Shown here: positions 1-7,585 of the stretch, in pieces
Layout of the letters: each line of letters starts with the position of its first letter
Position numbering within the stretch: the stretch's first letter is position 1
NCBI RefSeq assembly: GCF_000829515.1
Contig: NZ_JXRR01000011.1
Span: forward strand, 1-64,000
DNA length: 64,000 nucleotides
Origin: Jeotgalibacillus campisalis
GTDB lineage: Bacteria > Bacillota > Bacilli > Bacillales > Jeotgalibacillaceae
Direction: 5' to 3'
The notes under the pieces: model-generated
Databases searched by the model: none
What the model saw: only the letters and a program-made list of their open reading frames with translations
What the model was told of the DNA's origin: nothing
Translations under genes and position numbers: made by a program

Positions 1-75
1 CTCAAGTGAACAAAGGGCGTTCACTTGTTCACCGCGTCTTATGCTTGTCGGGGCAAAGCGGTGCCTTGCGCTTTT
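1..75. other. Window-edge intergenic sequence with a perfect 9-bp hairpin
   Basis: No gene is visible. Positions 3-27 form an inverted repeat (CAAGTGAAC / GTTCACTTG, 7-nt loop) without a T-run, so it is not a convincing terminator. The stretch from about 30 to 75 resembles the GC-rich end of a dispersed Bacillus intergenic element (CTTGTCGGGGC... GCGCTTTTCTAG), recognised from memory only. The element would extend left of the window. Confidence 0.3.
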
Positions 76-264
76 CTAGGTTGCGGGGAAGTTGGGACCG
101 TTGTTTTTCTTGTCGCCTTTTACTGATCCCGGTTTTTTATTTGTATTGACCTTATTACGATCAACCGTACCATCTTCGAACATGCCCTGAATTTGGCTAT
201 TGATCATTTCATCTGCAAATTCTTCCTTGTATTTTTGATCTTGGTTTTCTTTTTTCTTCATCAT
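76..264 (-). CDS. Small hydrophilic protein of unknown function
   Basis: I do not recognise the family. The reading frame can begin at 276, but the ribosome site GGAGAGG lies inside that extension and points to the ATG at 264 or 261, giving about 61-62 residues starting MMKKKENQDQ. The product is very rich in Lys, Asn, Asp and Glu, has no membrane segment or Cys, and ends in a Gly/Pro/Asn-rich tail (NNGPNFPAT). That composition would suit a small spore or desiccation-type protein, but this is only an impression. It stands alone, convergent with nothing visible and divergent from no neighbour. Confidence 0.55.
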   Translation of the reverse strand: MMKKKENQDQKYKEEFADEMINSQIQGMFEDGTVDRNKVNTNKKPGSVKGDKKNNGPNFPAT

Positions 265-380
265 GATCCTCTCCATTCTTATAGGAATGTGTTCATTATT
301 ATCCTGTGAAGTTTAGATAAAATTATACAGAGACTCATGTGGAAAATAAAAAGTCAGGTTTGTTTAAAAATGGAATTGAA

Positions 381-410
381 AAAGTGCATTCCGGTTAAGG
401 AATACACTTT
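381..410 (-). terminator. Intrinsic terminator after the YceI gene
   Basis: A 12-bp stem (AAAGTGCATTCC / GGAATACACTTT, one mismatch) with a 6-nt loop is followed on the minus strand by a short T-run. It lies just past the stop codon of the minus-strand yceI-like gene. Confidence 0.75.
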
Positions 411-421
411 ATCTGCCTTTA

Positions 422-949
422 TTAAGCTTGCTGAGCTTGTATTTGAAGATTAATTTTGATGTCTTCTCCTACGAGAACTCCGCCTGTTTCAAGCGCCTGG
501 TTCCAAGTTAAGCCGTATTCTTTACGGTTTAATTTGCCGTTTACTGAAAATCCAACTTTTTCATTGCCCCATGGGTCTTTTCCTGAACCTTCATATTCAA
601 CCGTAAATGTTTCTTTTTTCGTGACATCTTTAATCGTGACATCGCCTGTCAGTTCATACTCGTTGTCACCAATATTTTTAACATCAGTTGATTTGAATGT
701 AATGGAAGGGAAATTCTCAACATCAAAGAAATCAGCTGAGCGAAGGTGGTTGTCACGATCCTCGCTGCGTGTATCAATGCTATTAACATCGATAGTGAAA
801 CTGATTGAAGCTGTTGTCATATCATTGACATCTGCCTCTACTTCTGCAGAAAATTCTTGAAATGAACCTTTCACACGTGAAATCATCATATGTTTTACTG
901 AAAAATCTACACCGGAATGCACACTGTCTACTACCCATTTTTTTGTCAT
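422..949 (-). CDS. YceI family lipocalin-like protein
   Basis: The 175-residue product opens with MTKKWVVDSVHSGVDFSVKHMM, the typical start of the YceI family, and contains the family's repeated pattern of DVNSIDTRSEDRDNHLRSADFFD and FxSTDV strands. YceI proteins form a ten-strand lipocalin-like barrel that binds long polyisoprenoid or amphipathic lipids. There is no signal peptide, so this copy is cytoplasmic, as in many Firmicutes. The start is fixed by AGGAGG 6 to 7 nt upstream. It is monocistronic, with a terminator behind it. A GTTAC/GTAAC inverted repeat in its promoter resembles the sequence before the HxlR regulator gene 3 kb away, which suggests stress or redox control; the ligand is unknown. 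Confidence 0.9.
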   Translation of the reverse strand: MTKKWVVDSVHSGVDFSVKHMMISRVKGSFQEFSAEVEADVNDMTTASISFTIDVNSIDTRSEDRDNHLRSADFFDVENFPSITFKSTDVKNIGDNEYELTGDVTIKDVTKKETFTVEYEGSGKDPWGNEKVGFSVNGKLNRKEYGLTWNQALETGGVLVGEDIKINLQIQAQQA

Positions 950-967
950 AATAAGTTCCTCCTGTGA

Positions 968-993
968 AGTTACAATAAGTAACTTAGTTAGTA
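968..993 (-). promoter_or_regulatory. Candidate operator upstream of the YceI gene
   Basis: The perfect inverted repeat GTTAC-AATAA-GTAAC (969-983) runs into AAGTAACTTAGTTAGTA (977-993). The nonamer AAGTAACTT also occurs, on the minus strand, in front of the HxlR gene near 4083. It sits 20 to 45 nt upstream of the start codon, a position suited to a repressor. Assignment to the HxlR regulator is an inference from the shared motif. Confidence 0.4.
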
Positions 994-1296
994 TTTGTAA
1001 TCATTATAGTAGGTTGAAAATTCTCTGTCAACCTATTTTGAATAAATAATTCTCGAATTAGAGATAATTTTTTTCAACTGTCATGCACAGCATAGGTAAT
1101 CATCGATTGGCTTGGAAACATGGATTAATTTTTGAAAAGTTTCGTATAAAAAGTTGAAAAGCAAACAGGATAGAGACGGCTTTTCACCCTTTATTTGAAG
1201 ATCAGTTGGACTTTTATAAAAGAAATAAAACCAAATGGTCGATATAGAGTGAATTGCTTCAAATTAGGGTAATAAAGGGGAAGAGGGGATGATACT

Positions 1297-2427
1297 ATGG
1301 ATGAAAAAAAGTTACCTCAGCTGGATCATCGTGAAAATCCGCAAAGAAAAAATCCTCCTTTAAAAAGTAAAAATGAGCGCTTTTTTAAAAATAGAGCACC
1401 CTTTACTATGCTTCTAATCGTTTTCAGTGTCTGTGCTGTGACGGTTCTTTCCTTCTATATTTATGAAAGATGGCTGAACACCCAACTCCTTGAGTGGAAG
1501 TCCGAGGCTGAAAGCAAAGCGTTTAATTATAAGTGGGATGAAGCTGAAAAACAGCTGGAACAGGCTAATGAAACAAGACCTGGCGTAAAAGGGATTGAAG
1601 ACAGCCTCGCAGCGGTAAGAGATGCTAAAGAATTTGAGAGCAGTGTCGAGGCTCTTTCAGAATTTCTTGAGGAAGATGACCTTTCTAACGCTGAAAACGA
1701 AATGAATGCGATTATTGAGAAAATCGAATCCAGTCAAAATGAATTATTTCTCTTATATAAAGATGATTTAAACGAGCTAAGAGATAAGAGTGTCGTTCTG
1801 GGTATTCAAAACGACATAGAGCATTCCCTGTCAATGCAGGCATTAGCTGGGAAACTGCTGGAAATCTCGAATTTAGAGAATGAAGAAGCCGAAGAGCTTA
1901 AAGTTCAGATTAAAGATGACATTGCAGAAGAAGCCATCATTAAAGCACAAGAAAAAATAGATACATATCAGTTTTCTGAAGCAATCAATATTGTAGAAAT
2001 TGGACTGGGTTATACATCCGATCATGAGGATCTTCTATCTTTTAAACGTGATATAAATGAGGCCCGATTAGCCTATCAGACAGAAGAGTATGATCGGATG
2101 CAGGATGCGATGGAAGAAGCAGAAAGAGAAGAGCATTTTAATCGCACAGAAGCGGTCTCAATTAAAGAATGGGAGGTCATTACTTCAGAGCCTGGTATTA
2201 TCAAACTGGTTGGGAAAGTGGAAAATAAAGGTTCCAGATTGATAAATGATGTACAGCTTACGTGGGCTATTTTTAATGATGAAGGGCAGTTAGTTTCACA
2301 AAGCACCGTCACAATCAATCCATCGACGCTGTTTGTGAATGAAGAAGGAGAGTTTAAGGACATCATCAAATTTAAAGGCGGAGAAACGAATGTAGAAATC
2401 ACCAATATTACATGGGAAGTAGAATAG
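1297..2427 (+). CDS. Single-pass membrane protein with FxLYD-like C-terminal domain
   Basis: The 376-residue product has a basic N-terminal tail (1-33), one membrane segment at about 36-56, then an acidic helical region (60-290) likely to be coiled coil, repeated in a TPR-like manner (KWDEAEKQLEQAN, YQFSEAINIVEIGL). Residues about 290-376 form a beta-rich module (IKLVGKVENKGSRLINDVQLTWAIFNDEG) that matches the pattern of FxLYD domains. The topology is cytoplasmic N-terminus with the bulk outside. The gene ends 9 nt before the HtrA-like protease gene, so the two are almost certainly co-transcribed. The partner suggests an envelope quality-control or sensing role, but no function is established from sequence. 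Confidence 0.75.
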   Translation: MDEKKLPQLDHRENPQRKNPPLKSKNERFFKNRAPFTMLLIVFSVCAVTVLSFYIYERWLNTQLLEWKSEAESKAFNYKWDEAEKQLEQANETRPGVKGIEDSLAAVRDAKEFESSVEALSEFLEEDDLSNAENEMNAIIEKIESSQNELFLLYKDDLNELRDKSVVLGIQNDIEHSLSMQALAGKLLEISNLENEEAEELKVQIKDDIAEEAIIKAQEKIDTYQFSEAINIVEIGLGYTSDHEDLLSFKRDINEARLAYQTEEYDRMQDAMEEAEREEHFNRTEAVSIKEWEVITSEPGIIKLVGKVENKGSRLINDVQLTWAIFNDEGQLVSQSTVTINPSTLFVNEEGEFKDIIKFKGGETNVEITNITWEVE

Positions 2428-2436
2428 AGGGATAAA

Positions 2437-3567
2437 ATGAGAATGAACTGGGCTGCATCTATATTTTTATCCGTTTTCATCGTGACTGGAGCAATCACCT
2501 CCATTGTGTGGATTAGGGATTACATGGAAGACCGTGCTCCAGAGCAAAAGTCATTTTTGGTAGATGAACAATCAGGCGCTTATGAGCAGTTGCTGGAAGA
2601 GTTAAACCAAAATAAAGTGGAGGCGATTTTTGACGCACAAAACAAAGTCGTTCAAATTGAAACGCCAATTGGATCGATCGGATCCGGTTTTTTATATAAT
2701 CGAAAGGGAGATTTTATTACAAATGCTCATGTGGTTGCGAATGCAAACGAAGTGACTGTAGTAACGGCTCAGGCAAATCGCCACACTGGAAAAATAATAG
2801 GGATCAGTGAATCAGAAGATATAGCGGTAGTAAGGGTGGAGGAACTTGCAGGAAAAGAACCGTTGAAAATGGCAGAAGAAGCGCCAGATTTAGACGCTCC
2901 AGTACTTGCTTTAGGCAGTCCTTTGGGATTTCAAAATACCGTTATGATGGGTAAAATTAATGGAGTCGATCAAACATTTACGATTGATCCATTTGTTTAT
3001 GACAATGTAGATCGAATTACCGCACCAATATCTCCTGGAAATAGCGGAGGCCCTTTATTGCACGGGGAATCTCTGAATGTTATAGGCATCACATCTGCAG
3101 AAGAGCCTCAGGAAGGACTGGGCTACAGCATTCCAATTTTGGATATTGTGGATCAAGTGGAAGAGTGGATTGAGAAGCCATTGGAGACGCTTCCAAGCTT
3201 TCCGCAATACGCGAAACAGCCGGAAGATCTTTACGTACCCTCAGCAGAAGAAGAAGCGCTTTATTTGGTCGAGTATTTTTACAATAGTCTGCAGTTCGGC
3301 GACTACGTTACCGCTTACTCCATGATGGGATCAGAATATAAAAAAGAAAATCATTATGAAGCATTCAGAGGTTTGTTTCATGATACTGCCGCACTTTCGC
3401 TAGAAGCGACTGAAACACTAGTGGTGAAAGAAAAAGTGGAAGTTAAAGCTGTGGTGGAAACAGAAGAGATTACAGAGGGGAAGCCAGTTAACCAGACCTA
3501 TACGTACAGAATCCTGATTGGCCAGGAAGATGGACAATTGAAGATAAAAGATTTTATAAGAAACTGA
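2437..3567 (+). CDS. Membrane-anchored trypsin-like serine protease, HtrA-type without PDZ
   Basis: The protein has 376 residues with an N-terminal anchor (about 5-26) and an S1C-type protease domain (about 65-230). The catalytic triad is visible as His98 (TNAHVV), Asp128 (SEDIAVVRV) and Ser203 (GNSGGPL). Classical HtrA/DegP proteins carry one or two PDZ domains after the protease. Here the C-terminal 120 residues (YFYNSLQFGDYVTAYSMMGSEYK) look instead like an NTF2/DUF4878-type fold. The active site would face outside. It is translated 9 nt after the FxLYD-like protein gene, from an AGAGGG ribosome site. Likely role: extracytoplasmic protein processing or quality control together with the upstream gene product. 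Confidence 0.85.
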   Translation: MRMNWAASIFLSVFIVTGAITSIVWIRDYMEDRAPEQKSFLVDEQSGAYEQLLEELNQNKVEAIFDAQNKVVQIETPIGSIGSGFLYNRKGDFITNAHVVANANEVTVVTAQANRHTGKIIGISESEDIAVVRVEELAGKEPLKMAEEAPDLDAPVLALGSPLGFQNTVMMGKINGVDQTFTIDPFVYDNVDRITAPISPGNSGGPLLHGESLNVIGITSAEEPQEGLGYSIPILDIVDQVEEWIEKPLETLPSFPQYAKQPEDLYVPSAEEEALYLVEYFYNSLQFGDYVTAYSMMGSEYKKENHYEAFRGLFHDTAALSLEATETLVVKEKVEVKAVVETEEITEGKPVNQTYTYRILIGQEDGQLKIKDFIRN

Positions 3568-3648
3568 CTGGAAAGGACCACTTCATTTCCTGACGTTGCC
3601 AAAATACGTAGCCATTGATCTGAATGACGAAAAAACTCATTCTCAAAA

Positions 3649-3697
3649 AATATGCCCTCACTGCGACAAGTTTTCTTGTTTTAGTGAAGGCATTTTT
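3649..3697. terminator. Bidirectional terminator between the protease and HxlR genes
   Basis: The arms ATGCCCTCACT and AGTGAAGGCAT close a long hairpin with a T-run on both strands (TTTTT on plus, TTTTTT on minus). It serves the convergent genes on either side. Confidence 0.8.
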
Positions 3698-3712
3698 CTA
3701 TTCAATCTTCTA

Positions 3713-4030
3713 TTATGAACAATCCATCCACTTATCAGCCCATTTTTGAACTTCATCGAGAATGGGTGTAAGAGAGATCCCTTTATCTGTCAATCGGTAT
3801 TCAATAAGGACAGGCGTTTCAGGGTAGACTTCACGAACAATGATTCCTTGTTCCTCAAGCTCTTTTAAACGCTCTGTTAAAATTTTATTACTGATCTGAG
3901 GGATCGGCTCTGTAATTTGTGAAAAGCGTTTAGGACCGTTCGCAAGCACACGAATAATGATACCGTTCCATCTTTTTCCAAGAAGCTGGAAAGCTAATTC
4001 GAATTTTGGACAAATTGAGATCGTGGCCAT
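3713..4030 (-). CDS. HxlR family winged-helix transcriptional regulator
   Basis: The ORF gives a small HxlR/DUF24 regulator of about 105 residues. Typical motifs are CPKFELAFQLLGKRWNGIIIRVLANGPKRFSQI, then ISNKILTERLKELEEQGIIVREVYPETPVLIEYRLTDKG, and the C-terminal WADKW. The N-terminal Cys (Cys7 from the chosen start) is the residue used by the YodB/HypR/CatR members to sense quinones, diamide or disulfide stress, so a thiol switch is plausible. GGAGG lies 8 nt before the ATG at 4030 and only 2 nt before the alternative ATG at 4036, so 4030 is preferred. The upstream region carries GTTACTT direct repeats that also resemble the yceI upstream site. Confidence 0.88.
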   Translation of the reverse strand: MATISICPKFELAFQLLGKRWNGIIIRVLANGPKRFSQITEPIPQISNKILTERLKELEEQGIIVREVYPETPVLIEYRLTDKGISLTPILDEVQKWADKWMDCS

Positions 4031-4072
4031 ACGCATTTCCTCCTTCGTTACACTAAACAGTAAACAAACTGC

Positions 4073-4095
4073 ATTAGTTACTTAAAGTTACTTTG
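4073..4095 (-). promoter_or_regulatory. Candidate autoregulatory operator of the HxlR gene
   Basis: GTTAC is repeated directly ten bases apart (4077-4081 and 4087-4091) within TTAGTTACTTAAAGTTACTT. On the minus strand this reads AAGTAACTTTAAGTAACTAA, sharing AAGTAACTT with the yceI upstream region. A one-helical-turn spacing suits a dimeric winged-helix repressor. Inference only. Confidence 0.4.
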
Positions 4096-4151
4096 AACAA
4101 TTATACAGGTTCTACATGTAAATAGCTACCCGAGAGATCGAACGGCAACGA

Positions 4152-5066
4152 TCAGCGCTTTGCTTCATATAGCTTCACATTTGTATAAACGGCATTCAAT
4201 AATGGAACATTCAGTTCATACTGCTGAGCTTTTTGCAGCAGATATCCCTGCAGATGGTCAGTTTCTGTCAGACTTGATTTTTCCATATCCCGCTGCATAG
4301 AAGACTTCATCCCATAATCCATTTCCAGCATTTTCTTAAATTGAACGGATGGCAGACCCTCTATAACGGGGGCATCTAATCTTAACATGACCGCGTAAAT
4401 TTCCTCGAGGATCATTTGAATTGTCCTGCACCCTGATTCCTGCTCTCTTATGGGACCTATTGCTGAACGCATCAGAGTGGTAACACCAGACATGGCAGTA
4501 ATAAACGAATATTTATGCCACATATCCTGAATGATCTTGCTGCTCATAGTTATATTCGCTTTAGTCCCGCCTAACACTTTTTCCAGCCGGTTGATTCGTT
4601 CGGTTTGCGCACCATTACGCTCCCCGAACTTCAACTCATGAATGGGGCTGGTTTGAACAATGGTGCCGTCTGAATTCAGTGTGGTCTCGATAAAACATAA
4701 CCCGCCGATTACAGCATCATCACCAAAAACATGAGTAAGCTTAGTAATATGCTCAATGCCATTTAAAAGCGGAAGGATCACAGTTCCTTTTGCTGCATAA
4801 GGCTTGATGTCTTCCATAACGTCTTCAAGCTGGTAGGACTTTGTCGAAATAATGATCACATCAAAAGGGTCGCTTTCTTCTCCAGCCGTCAGTAATTTCG
4901 GTGTAATACTGACATCTCCGTGAACACTTTGGACATTTAAGCCCGTTCTCATTAATTGTTCCTTTCTTTTGCTTCGAACTAAAAAGGTTATATCTTCACC
5001 CTTCTCTGCTAATCTGGCACCAAAATATCCCCCGATTGCGCCTGCACCTGCCATCAATATGTTCAT
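4152..5066 (-). CDS. 2-dehydropantoate 2-reductase family protein (PanE/ApbA-like)
   Basis: The product has 304 residues. The N-terminal Rossmann motif GAGAIGGYFGARLAEKG binds NADP(H), and the C-terminal all-helical ketopantoate reductase domain includes the WHKYSFITAMSGVTTLMRSAIGPI stretch typical of PanE. The enzyme family reduces 2-dehydropantoate to pantoate in pantothenate and CoA synthesis, but many genomes carry paralogues acting on other 2-keto acids. No other pantothenate gene is nearby, so the true substrate is uncertain. The start follows GGAGGGAATAGG. It is a monocistronic gene upstream of, and in the same orientation as, the HxlR gene but separated from it by the latter's promoter. 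Confidence 0.8.
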   Translation of the reverse strand: MNILMAGAGAIGGYFGARLAEKGEDITFLVRSKRKEQLMRTGLNVQSVHGDVSITPKLLTAGEESDPFDVIIISTKSYQLEDVMEDIKPYAAKGTVILPLLNGIEHITKLTHVFGDDAVIGGLCFIETTLNSDGTIVQTSPIHELKFGERNGAQTERINRLEKVLGGTKANITMSSKIIQDMWHKYSFITAMSGVTTLMRSAIGPIREQESGCRTIQMILEEIYAVMLRLDAPVIEGLPSVQFKKMLEMDYGMKSSMQRDMEKSSLTETDHLQGYLLQKAQQYELNVPLLNAVYTNVKLYEAKR

Positions 5067-5287
5067 CCTATTCCCTCCATTTTTTGTTTTAATTTGTAAC
5101 TACATCATAAAGGAACTTCTTCTATTAATCTAAAAAAACGTGAATCTTCTCCAAAAAGTGTTTATAAATACTGATCAATTGAAACCTTTTTAACTGAAGA
5201 AGCGTCTTATACATATAGAACATAATTGTTCTGGTAAATAGAAGTGTGAAAGTTAAAATTGAGTTTATAAGAAAAGGAGCATATTCC

Positions 5288-6223
5288 ATGATTAAACGCT
5301 TGACTGGTTTAAGTATTGCCTTAATTTTATCACTGCAGCTGGGACTTTCCGGGGCGTCTGCTACAGACGGAAACGGAGAAGAGGGGATTAATGAAAAATT
5401 TGGACTTCCGATTCTTGTGCTCGGAGGAAGCTTATCAGATACTCAAAAAGAAGAAGTAAGAAAAATGCTAGGGGTAACCGATCCTGAAATGGCAGAAGAA
5501 GTCGTTGTGACAGGGGAAGATCTTGTGCGTTATATAGATGGAGAAGACCGCAATGCCCAAATGTATTCTTCAGCGAAGATTACACGAGAAGAAGAGGGCG
5601 AAGGACTTGTGATTGAACGGGTCAATCCTGAAAACATTACTCAGGTAACAGACACCATGTATGCCAATGCTCTTTTAACAGCAGGAATTGAAAATGCGAC
5701 GGTCGAAGTGGCATCACCGATAAAAGTAAGCGGACACTCGGCTCTGACAGGAATTTATAAAGCCTATGAAGTGAGTGGAGAAGAGCTTGATACCGAACGC
5801 CTTGAAGTTGCCAATGATGAATTAAATCTGGCTACAGATCTTGCAAATGAAGAAGGAATTGAAGAAGAAAAAGTAAGTGAACTGCTTGCTGATATCAAAC
5901 AGGCGATTGCCGATCAAAACCCTGCAACAAGGGAAGAGGTAGAAGCAATTGTTGAAGAGCAGCTTGCAAATTTAAATATTAACTTAAGTGAAGAAGACCG
6001 TCAGCGACTAACGGATTTATTTGAACAAATGAGAAACCTGAATATTAATTTTGATAATGTTTCTGAACAGCTCGGCAAGCTTTCTGATACCATCCAGGAA
6101 AAACTTGGAGACGTTGTAAACGATGAAGGGTTCTGGCAGGGAGTGAAGGATTTCTTCCAGGGTATTATAGACGCCATATCCGGTATTTTTGGAGGCAGCA
6201 CGGAAGATGAATCCACTAATTAA
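5288..6223 (+). CDS. ypuA: DUF1002 exported protein, YpuA-like
   Basis: A frame is open from 5246, but AAGGAG at 5274-5279 directs initiation to the ATG at 5288, which also reveals a clean signal peptide (MIKRLTGLSIALILSLQLGLSGASA). The mature part follows the YpuA/DUF1002 pattern: an N-terminal LGGSLSDTQKEEVRKMLG segment, the central QVTDTMYANALLTAGIENATVEVASPIKVSGHSALTGIYKAYE core and a C-terminal helical part. The family is widespread in Bacillaceae as secreted or wall-associated protein of unknown function. The length of 311 residues is slightly above the roughly 290 of B. subtilis YpuA. It is followed by a hairpin and then a DUF4083 peptide gene in the same direction. Confidence 0.85.
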   Translation: MIKRLTGLSIALILSLQLGLSGASATDGNGEEGINEKFGLPILVLGGSLSDTQKEEVRKMLGVTDPEMAEEVVVTGEDLVRYIDGEDRNAQMYSSAKITREEEGEGLVIERVNPENITQVTDTMYANALLTAGIENATVEVASPIKVSGHSALTGIYKAYEVSGEELDTERLEVANDELNLATDLANEEGIEEEKVSELLADIKQAIADQNPATREEVEAIVEEQLANLNINLSEEDRQRLTDLFEQMRNLNINFDNVSEQLGKLSDTIQEKLGDVVNDEGFWQGVKDFFQGIIDAISGIFGGSTEDESTN

Positions 6224-6232
6224 GCACCTGAA

Positions 6233-6262
6233 GCAGCGGAGAGCAAAGCTCTCTGCATTTTC
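6233..6262 (+). terminator. Hairpin after ypuA, probable terminator
   Basis: GGAGAGC-AAA-GCTCTC with flanking GCAG/TGC forms a stable stem, followed by ATTTTCTG. The T-run is short, so some read-through into the downstream small gene is likely. Confidence 0.55.
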
Positions 6263-6302
6263 TGCTATTATCTAGTAAAAGTATTGTCAGGGAGGAAGTT
6301 AA

Positions 6303-6476
6303 ATGGGTATCAACGCAGGAGATGTTATTTTTCAATTCCTTATGCTGATCTTCTTTGCAGGAATTATGTTCTTCTTTGTGTCGTTTTTAAGGGAAAAAAG
6401 GAGAAATAGAAGCCAAAATGATCAGCTCGACCGGATTGAAAAGATGCTGATGGATGAACGAAAGAACAAAAAATAA
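6303..6476 (+). CDS. DUF4083 small membrane protein
   Basis: This is a 57-codon gene. An excellent ribosome site (GGAGGAAG) lies 6 to 7 nt before ATG 6303. The peptide MGINAGDVIFQFLMLIFFAG begins a single membrane helix (about 8-29), followed by a strongly basic REKRRNRS stretch and a short helix QLDRIEKMLMDERKNKK. This pattern is that of DUF4083 peptides common in Bacillaceae. Function is unknown; the charge distribution puts the C-terminus in the cytoplasm. A strong terminator follows immediately. Confidence 0.7.
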   Translation: MGINAGDVIFQFLMLIFFAGIMFFFVSFLREKRRNRSQNDQLDRIEKMLMDERKNKK

Positions 6477-6518
6477 ACCATGGGGGCCTATAAAGGTCCC
6501 TCTGGTTTATTTTTTTGA
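6474..6518. terminator. Bidirectional terminator between the DUF4083 and nrdB genes
   Basis: The arms AAACCA-GGGGCC and GGTCCC-TGGTTT (loop TATAAA region) are followed by TTTTTTT on the plus strand, and the hairpin is also positioned at the 3' end of the minus-strand nrdB-like gene. Confidence 0.75.
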
Positions 6519-6528
6519 TTTCTAGATT

Positions 6529-7572
6529 TTATAAATCATCAAATCCATTTGCATCAGAGGTTTTCGTATATTGCCGAGATTTTTGTTCAAAGAAATCTGT
6601 TTTTCCCTGGTCTACTTCCTGGTAAGCAATGATCCAGCGAAGCGGATTTTTTACCGGAGCGTCCGGAAAAACATCGCGGCCATGTCCCAGTTGATTACAG
6701 CGCTTATTTGCCATGTATTGAATATACTGCTCAAGCTCTGACATCGTAATGCCGTCAAATTGGTTTCCGATCACTTCCCTGCCCCAGGCAATTTCGAGTT
6801 CTGCTCCTTTTCGAAAGGTGCTTATAACAAATTCATGATGAGCGTCCGTTTTGATTTCAGGATGCTCATGCAGCAGCTCTTTATAGATTTTTTCAAAGAG
6901 CCCTACGTGAATCTGTTCGTCCCGATTAATGTAATTAATCATGGTTGAAGTCGAAACCATTTTTTGATTTCGGGCAAGATTGTAGAAAAATGCGAATCCC
7001 GAGTAAAAGAACAGCCCCTCCAAAATAACATCGTACACAATGGATTGTGCAAAATGAGAGACAGTCGGTTCTTCAGCAAACGCTTTATAGCCGTTCGTAA
7101 CAAAGTCATTACGTTCCTGAAGGGTTGGTTCTGTTCTCCAGTAATCAAAAACTTCATTTTGCTGCTGCTGTGAAACGAGACTTGACAGGACATAGGAATA
7201 GGAGTGATTGTGAATCACTTCCTGCTGTGCAAGCATAATCATCAGCGCATTTAAAGAGGAATCTGTCAGATAATCTGCGACTTTCCCCGCATAATCCGAT
7301 TGAATACTATCGAGCAGCGCAAGCAGGCCGATGATCTTTAAAAAGGCATGCTGCTCTGCATCAGAAAGCTTCGGAAATTGCTTGATGTCATTTCCCATAT
7401 TAATTTCAAAAGGCGTCCAGAAATTAGAAAGCATGGTTTTGTACTTAGGATAAGCCCATGAATAGCGAACATCATCCCAGTTTAAAATATTAGAACTCTT
7501 CCCATTAATTAAGCCAGTTGACCGATTCGGTGCATCCGAATCAGTCAGGGCTCTTTTTTGAAGTGTAGTCAT
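6529..7572 (-). CDS. nrdB: Class I ribonucleotide reductase, small (radical) subunit
   Basis: The 347-residue beta subunit generates the di-iron tyrosyl radical used by the alpha subunit to reduce ribonucleoside diphosphates. All metal ligands are present: Asp88, Glu118, His121 (QQEVIHNHSY), Glu185, Glu219 and His222 (DEQIHVGLF). The radical tyrosine is Tyr125, at the expected four-residue spacing from His121. The gene lies 13 nt downstream of the alpha subunit gene in one operon, behind a cobalamin riboswitch. No nrdI or thioredoxin-like gene accompanies it, so assignment to class Ia versus Ib cannot be settled here and nrdF is an alternative name. Confidence 0.93.
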   Translation of the reverse strand: MTTLQKRALTDSDAPNRSTGLINGKSSNILNWDDVRYSWAYPKYKTMLSNFWTPFEINMGNDIKQFPKLSDAEQHAFLKIIGLLALLDSIQSDYAGKVADYLTDSSLNALMIMLAQQEVIHNHSYSYVLSSLVSQQQQNEVFDYWRTEPTLQERNDFVTNGYKAFAEEPTVSHFAQSIVYDVILEGLFFYSGFAFFYNLARNQKMVSTSTMINYINRDEQIHVGLFEKIYKELLHEHPEIKTDAHHEFVISTFRKGAELEIAWGREVIGNQFDGITMSELEQYIQYMANKRCNQLGHGRDVFPDAPVKNPLRWIIAYQEVDQGKTDFFEQKSRQYTKTSDANGFDDL

Positions 7573-7585
7573 GAATCATTCCTCC

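Noticed and set aside
456-860. 134-codon plus-strand frame opposite the YceI gene
   Set aside because: Antisense shadow with Ser/Val-rich translation; the minus-strand YceI protein is clear.
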